NCBI GenBank assembly: GCA_947445425.1
Contig: CANFFA010000092.1
Span: forward strand, 1 to 7,898
DNA length: 7,898 nucleotides
Source: Paludibacteraceae bacterium
GTDB taxonomy: Bacteria > Bacteroidota > Bacteroidia > Bacteroidales > Paludibacteraceae
Reading direction: 5' to 3'
Shown: in pieces, positions 6,740-7,898 of the stretch
Position numbering within the stretch: the first letter of the stretch is position 1
Layout: each line of letters starts with the position of its first letter
Notes under the pieces: model-generated
What the model was told of the DNA's origin: nothing
The model's input: only the letters and a program-made list of their open reading frames with translations
Databases searched by the model: none
Made by a program: the position numbers and the translations under genes

Positions 6740-7182
6740 GATTGTAAAACAGTCAATTAATCCAAATTTCAACTCCTAATTTTCACACCACAATCATTAT
6801 AAAAAGGTTAAATTATACGGTTTCAAAAGTGGAACAAGGATTAAAAGCTATGATTTTCATAAAGAAAAGATTTCACAAGATAAAATGAAGATGAAGTAAG
6901 TCCCAAATTGGAGAATCAAAAATAAAGAAGAAGAAATACAAGCTATTATCTGAAGTAGGATATTTCAAAGCCATCTAAAATGTCGGGAGAGAAGTAGGTC
7001 ATTTAGACCAATAATTTTTCTATTTGGAAGTTAAATTCTAAAGCATTTGAGTAATGGAATGTGTGTTGGATGATGGCTCATTTTAAAAGGTAAAGTATTT
7101 GTATTGATCCACTCAAATAAAACATTTTATAAAAATGGTTGTTTAATTGATGCAACTATTTGTTTAATGAAATACAAAGAAA

Positions 7183-7590
7183 ATGAACATCTCTACACTT
7201 AATTGGTTTGCAATCCTAATTGCGACTTTATCTAACTTTTTGATTGGAGGACTTTGGTATTCACCCTTATTATTTGGAAAAATTTGGATGCAAGAAAATA
7301 AATTCACGGAAGAAGACCTCAAAAAGTCGAACATGGGTAAAATATTTGGACTTACATTCTTGTTTTCATTTGTAATCGCTTTTAATCTGGCCATGTTTTT
7401 AAATGACAGTAATACAACTACAAGTTGGGGAGCCATTGCTGGATTTTTAGCTGGATTTGGTTGGGTAGCAATGTCTCAATTTATTATTGGACAGTTTGAA
7501 AGGAAATCATTCAGATACCTCTTAATTCATTCGGGTTATGTAACAATTAGTTTCATCGTTATGGGACTAATTCTTGGTTCTTGGAGATAG
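7183..7590 (+). CDS. DUF1761 family membrane protein
   Basis: This 135-residue protein is predicted to lie in the inner membrane with four helices, near residues 6-26, 52-73, 81-103 and 111-132. The signature LWYSPLLFGKIWM (24-36), at the end of helix 1, is the hallmark I associate with DUF1761, as is the short overall length ending in a Gly/Trp-rich tail. No catalytic function is known for the family. The loop between helices 1 and 2 (37-51) is charged and should be exposed. The start codon directly precedes helix 1, with no alternative upstream Met in frame. It stands alone: a 580-base gap to the left and a 222-base gap before the next gene on the same strand. Confidence 0.85.
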   Translation: MNISTLNWFAILIATLSNFLIGGLWYSPLLFGKIWMQENKFTEEDLKKSNMGKIFGLTFLFSFVIAFNLAMFLNDSNTTTSWGAIAGFLAGFGWVAMSQFIIGQFERKSFRYLLIHSGYVTISFIVMGLILGSWR

Positions 7591-7696
7591 AAAAAAGCTT
7601 TTGGATAATTGAATTTAAGTTTTAACTATTCCAGAAGTTAGTAGAACTAAGAATTTATCATTAAGTAAACTTAAAAAATTACTGCAATTAACTGAC

Positions 7697-7716
7697 AAAA
7701 TTGTAAATACAATTTT
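7697..7716 (+). terminator. AT-rich stem-loop between DUF1761 and VOC genes
   Basis: AAAATTGT (7697-7704) pairs with ACAATTTT (7709-7716) over a four-base loop, followed on the plus strand by CTATTTTATT. It lies 107 bases after the DUF1761 stop and 97 bases before the VOC start. It resembles a weak terminator, or a palindromic operator upstream of the VOC gene. With two G:C pairs the stem would be unstable, so either role is uncertain. Confidence 0.3.
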
Positions 7717-7812
7717 CTATTTTATTAGCTCTGTTTGAAAAGCATAAATTTCAACGATTCTTTATTGGAAAACTAGTATTATAAACAAGCAATATAAATC
7801 AAAAAACAACAA

Positions 7813-7898
7813 ATGGCAAATCAAATTTTTATCAATTTAGCTGTAACAGACTTACAGAAATCTATGGAATTCTATACTGCATTAGGATTTACAAACAA
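7813..7898 (+). CDS. VOC (glyoxalase/bleomycin-resistance fold) family protein, 5' fragment
   Basis: An ATG at 7813 opens a frame that runs off the right edge after 28 full codons. The fragment reads IFINLAVTDLQKSMEFYTAL at residues 5-24, then GFTN. The pattern beta strand, then D-L-x-K-S-x-x-F-Y-x-x-L-G-F, is the standard first beta-alpha unit of vicinal oxygen chelate proteins. The usual first metal ligand (His or Gln in strand 1) appears as Asn8 here, which is common among Bacteroidota VOC proteins annotated only as glyoxalase or extradiol dioxygenase-like. The substrate cannot be told from this fragment. Length and completeness cannot be judged. It is on the same strand as the DUF1761 gene, but the 222-base gap suggests its own promoter, which I could not place. 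Confidence 0.75.
   Translation, partial: MANQIFINLAVTDLQKSMEFYTALGFTN

Larger units (their letters stand above)
6603..7182. other. Gene-free divergent intergenic region
   Basis: About 580 bases separate the minus-strand dehydratase from the plus-strand DUF1761 gene. The left part holds the dehydratase promoter element and a 9-bp hairpin. From 6740 to 7182 I find no convincing gene: the frames are broken by stops every few dozen codons. Short open stretches (for example 6748-6889, and codons reading NVGREVGHLDQ after a stop near 6975) do not match any family I recognise. There is no clear TAnnTTTG element just before the DUF1761 gene, so its promoter is not located. The region could hold decayed coding sequence, a small RNA, or only regulatory DNA. 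Confidence 0.6.

Noticed and set aside
7593..7602. AAAAGCTTTT palindrome right after the DUF1761 stop
   Set aside because: It is a 10-base self-complementary word with no loop, so it cannot form a useful hairpin, and such words are frequent in AT-rich DNA.
1..7898. Search for CRISPR arrays, insertion-sequence ends, tRNA or rRNA genes, and defence-system genes
   Set aside because: I saw no spaced direct repeats of 25-40 bases, no transposase-like protein, no tRNA cloverleaf arms and no defence-associated domains; the genes are housekeeping or common accessory types.

Overview
The window looks like chromosomal DNA from a member of the Bacteroidota. The base composition is AT-rich. The proteins closest to recognisable types match the forms usual in that phylum: a DPM1-like polyprenol-phosphate mannose synthase, a YycJ/WalJ-like metallo-hydrolase, a short RsmI-like methylase, and a membrane-bound FlaA1/WbpM-type dehydratase. 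Two upstream regions carry the Bacteroidota -7 promoter element TAnnTTTG, and no gene start depends on a clear Shine-Dalgarno site. A Sphingobacteriales-like host is a guess; the phylum is a firmer call.

Layout: positions 1-6602 hold five genes, all on the minus strand. In transcription order they are a nucleotide-sugar 4,6-dehydratase (4665-6602), an ABC-F ATPase (2548-4482), an RsmI-like SAM-dependent methylase (1768-2472), a WalJ/YycJ-type MBL hydrolase (710-1513) and a polyprenol-phosphate mannose synthase that runs off the left edge (1-645). Gaps between them are 182, 75, 254 and 64 bases. The larger gaps contain inverted repeats that could be terminators, so the block is probably several transcription units. 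The MBL hydrolase and the mannose synthase are the likeliest pair to be co-transcribed. Positions 6603-7182 are a gene-free divergent region of about 580 bases, holding a -7 element for the dehydratase and a 9-bp hairpin. To its right, on the plus strand, lie a four-helix DUF1761 membrane protein (7183-7590) and the first 28 codons of a VOC/glyoxalase-family protein (7813 to the right edge).

The genes do not form one pathway. The dehydratase and the mannose synthase both fit surface glycan or glycoprotein synthesis. The ABC-F protein and the RsmI-like methylase both fit ribosome-related housekeeping. The MBL hydrolase belongs to a nuclease-like family. DUF1761 and VOC proteins are common accessory genes of unknown or diverse function. 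I found no defence island, CRISPR array, transposon, tRNA or rRNA. What deserves a second look is in the spacers: a 16-bp perfect inverted repeat built from AAAGAC-type words, a heptamer tandem repeat just upstream of the methylase start, and a spacer of nested inverted repeats that also holds a 43-codon opposite-strand ORF. These may be dispersed intergenic repeats of the genome rather than parts of a new system.
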